Under the pieces are notes generated by a model. It saw only the letters and a program-made list of their open reading frames with translations. It made no database searches and was not told the DNA's origin. Positions 43,101 through 44,064 of a DNA stretch of 44,064 bases are shown here, one piece after another. The position numbers and the translations under genes were made by a program. The DNA is taken from contig JAKPQA010000349.1 in assembly GCA_029547025.1 (NCBI GenBank), positions 1 through 44,064 of the forward strand, in the 5' to 3' direction. Position 1 is the stretch's first letter; each line of letters begins with the position of its first letter. The DNA is from Armatimonadota bacterium (GTDB lineage: Bacteria; Armatimonadota; Zipacnadia; UBA1398; JAKPQA01).

Positions 43101-43334
43101 AGCCACCGTCGCACCGGTGGCAGCCGGCTGCTCACCCATCGCGATCACGGCGAGCAGGCGATTGAGCGGCTTGGCGCCCAGCTTGGCGAGTTCGCGCGCC
43201 GCATCCAGCCGCAACTCGGCCTTCGGGGCACTCAGCGAGGCGATCAGCCCCTCGATGTCCGGCCCCTGGGCCCACACCGATCCGGCCACCGTCAAGCCCA
43301 GCCACACACACAGGCAACGAGACACGGGTCTCAT
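40182..43334 (-). CDS. Secreted HEAT-repeat protein with two C-terminal sugar-binding-like domains
   Basis: A 1,050-residue protein from ATG 43334, with GGAGG 6 nt upstream and a signal ending near VWA-Q. Residues about 25-740 are tandem HEAT/PBS-lyase-type helical repeats (VRTAAIAALGHLP, VAPLSRLMKDP and AALDALGKLRD are examples). Residues about 745-895 and 900-1050 are two copies of one beta-sandwich domain: VGSDDDVFVWVNGKLAG and IGSDDEVFIWLNGELV, each followed by AHLEAGRN or AHLEAGVN and RDGKP. That pattern is common in planctomycete-type PA14 or jelly-roll proteins and suggests glycan binding. HEAT arrays usually scaffold other proteins. The gene begins 12 nt after a Gfo/Idh/MocA-type gene, so the two are likely co-transcribed. 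Confidence 0.88.
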   Translation of the reverse strand: MRPVSRCLCVWLGLTVAGSVWAQGPDIEGLIASLSAPKAELRLDAARELAKLGAKPLNRLLAVIAMGEQPAATGATVAVDALVQNAAALKDSEERASVARVLVAVAEGGTQVGIRRYALRQLSLVGGEESVAPLSRLMKDPQVGEMARWALARIPGRAALQALLVALRTAPEPMQVGILNALGERGDTEAVEPIAEVMGGAPASVRTAAIAALGHLPSVAAEKVLRPLLTRGSKAERRAARAAYLQLSELLLACGMIAEAEAASLRAYREFPELQDRCAGLAGYAKAAGERAVPALLDAIEAGPADLRGVAMHALAEMPGAGVTPAVIAAMGGASGEAREALLWVVGRRGDGESSTAASAALRSTDERVQLAALRALAALRDPATAEAILAALRRGSERVRAAAEAALARVPGDEATVAIANAVATAEPAVRVILVRSLGLRPGAVSAAALSSAAGDADEAVRMACIDAMGRLGDVSTIPALLGRLDAGKEAEWRAAQGALTAMRSADATEALRLAASQGPETIRARVIEALGNRGDAGLYDAFVVLASDPSDAVGAAALDALGKLRDMRAEPVLRRFIQEGTTPKRAAAIRGYLQLGQSVQQKDPGGALAVYLEALDLAPGDAERRLALDRIAEVGEPRALPAVMQWLEKGSPEVAKSAASAAIAIGGKLAQTGQREQAIELLKRAVALSDNREAVRAGAAQLRALGVPLELAKKDGYITHFWVCGPIGSRDELTKSDAFDPARPIDLAVPVRMGDVTRSWRFAPVDDPSGLLDLEKAAARQDNTGAYAYSEITVDQAQDVVLKVGSDDDVFVWVNGKLAGKFVGNRGWTADQDTYEAHLEAGRNTVLLKVLNGGAQWSASCRVLTRDGKPADFAQLQPGEVIGLSGLVSEYWVAAPLPGHDALLKQDALDTTKPVDTSRAVSFGGQSVPWRYTTVGDASGVLNLEAMLGALTDVGAYAYAEVESDRARDVLLKIGSDDEVFIWLNGELVHANETARPVAPDQDTAEAHLEAGVNRVLCKVLQQAGGWGLVVRITDRDGKPIAVKQPRP

Positions 43335-43346
43335 GGATGACCTCCT

Positions 43347-44064
43347 CTAGAGATGCCACGGAGCACGATAGGGCTTGTTGATCCAGCGGTTGGCCTCGGG
43401 ATCGTCGATGAACTCCTCACGGACCGGGTCCCAGTGCAGCTTCCGGCCCGTTCGCAGTGCGATGTTGCCCAGATGGCACACCGAGACAGACCGGTGCCCG
43501 ATCTCGACATCGCAGATGGGCCGCTCGCGCGTCTGGACGCAGTCGAGGAAGTTCCCGTGATGATCCGTGCTGTACTCGAGACGCAAGGCGTCAGGGCCAA
43601 ACACCTCATCCCGGAGCTCGCGCGGCTCCGTCTCCATGTCGCCCCGGGTGACCCACACCCACCCGTCGGTGCCCTCAAACGTCACGCCGAAGCGGATCTC
43701 GGGCGGCGGGCTGCTGACACACTTGACCACCTGTCCGGTCGAGTACGTGTAGTGGATCTCAAACGTGGTGGCGACATCATAGAGGCCCTCGGTGGGGAAA
43801 GTGCCGGTGGCCTCGATCCACTCGGGACCGGAGCCGTCCATCCCCAGGCCCCACTGGGCGATGTCGTTGTGGTGAGCCCCCCAGTCGGTCATCTTCCCGC
43901 CCGAGTAATCGAAGAACCAGCGGAAGCTGTAGGGGTGGCGAAGCGGGTTGAAGGGCACCCAGGGCCCCGGCCCGAGCCACATGTCCCAGTCCAGACCCGC
44001 GGGTACCGGCTCGTCAGGTGCCCACTCCCCACCGGGAGCGCTACCGATGTTCGTCCACACCGTG
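43347..44064 (-). CDS. Gfo/Idh/MocA-family oxidoreductase, C-terminal part (5' end outside window)
   Basis: At least 239 residues are visible; the frame is open to the window edge, so the NAD(P)-binding Rossmann half is missing. The visible part matches the C-terminal half of planctomycete-type Gfo/Idh/MocA proteins: WFFDYSGGKMTDWGAHHNDIAQW with the catalytic-region HHNDIAQ, and the ending LHWDPVREEFIDDPEANRW then YRAPWHL. That ending is typical of the secreted or Tat-exported subgroup acting on sugars. The stop is followed by AGAGGAGG, the SD of the HEAT-repeat gene. The substrate is unknown. Confidence 0.9.
   Translation of the reverse strand, partial: TVWTNIGSAPGGEWAPDEPVPAGLDWDMWLGPGPWVPFNPLRHPYSFRWFFDYSGGKMTDWGAHHNDIAQWGLGMDGSGPEWIEATGTFPTEGLYDVATTFEIHYTYSTGQVVKCVSSPPPEIRFGVTFEGTDGWVWVTRGDMETEPRELRDEVFGPDALRLEYSTDHHGNFLDCVQTRERPICDVEIGHRSVSVCHLGNIALRTGRKLHWDPVREEFIDDPEANRWINKPYRAPWHL

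Overview
This 44 kb GC-rich window is bacterial chromosome. There is no integrase, transposase, CRISPR array or rRNA. The lineage is inferred: the prepilin-like leader followed by [12 protein letters not shown], the H-X9-DG motif near the end of the same protein, the many large secreted repeat proteins and the planctomycete-style Gfo/Idh/MocA C-terminus together suggest Armatimonadota or a neighbouring environmental phylum. SD-like sequences (GGAGG type) precede most genes and fix several starts, including GTG and TTG starts. Many genes have signal peptides or lipoboxes, so much of the window serves the cell envelope.

Layout. 1-4.8 kb: the end of an unrecognised gene, a CAP-domain lipoprotein, pyruvate/acetoin-type dehydrogenase E1 alpha and beta without E2 or E3, and a second CAP protein. 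4.8-9.6 kb: cold-shock protein, lipoprotein cyclophilin, then MoxR ATPase, a URO-D-family protein and an HD-domain protein in one direction, and a prepilin-like protein on the other strand. 9.8-15.8 kb: GH29 fucosidase, a leucine-rich-repeat lipoprotein, a GNAT-type protein and a secreted GH42-like protein. 16-21 kb: one 1,663-residue secreted protein joining an S55 (SpoIVB-type) peptidase, a beta-propeller, Ig-like domains and a LolA-like domain. 21-25 kb: a PPC/DUF296 protein, tRNA-Met(CAU) with a small basic ORF under one promoter, a secreted TIM-barrel-like protein and two tiny genes, one apparently starting at ATA. 25-32.7 kb (minus strand): FG-GAP/VCBS protein, archaeal-type glutamate synthase domain protein, and a VWA protein coupled to lipoyl synthase. 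32.8-36.3 kb: two paralogous BtrH_N/C39-like proteins; the first has its promoter and signal peptide in a different frame from its body, separated by G6 tracts. 36.4-44 kb (minus strand): a 1,208-residue fusion of two metallophosphoesterase-like domains, thioredoxin/DsbA-like domains and a tetraheme cytochrome; a HEAT-repeat protein; and the end of a Gfo/Idh/MocA-type protein.

The most notable content is (i) the MPE-DsbA-Trx-MPE-cytochrome c fusion, (ii) the S55-propeller-LolA fusion, whose catalytic motifs come in the opposite order to Bacillus SpoIVB, and (iii) the frame-split secreted BtrH_N-like gene beside a two-domain paralog with one degenerate domain. LipA, the E1 pair, the GltB-like protein and the URO-D protein are ordinary metabolism. 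The scattered glycoside-active proteins suggest use of complex polysaccharide. No single pathway unites the window. Compact GC-rich hairpins that overlap stop codons recur and are probably terminators without U-tracts. All functional statements rest on motif recognition by eye; no database search was run.
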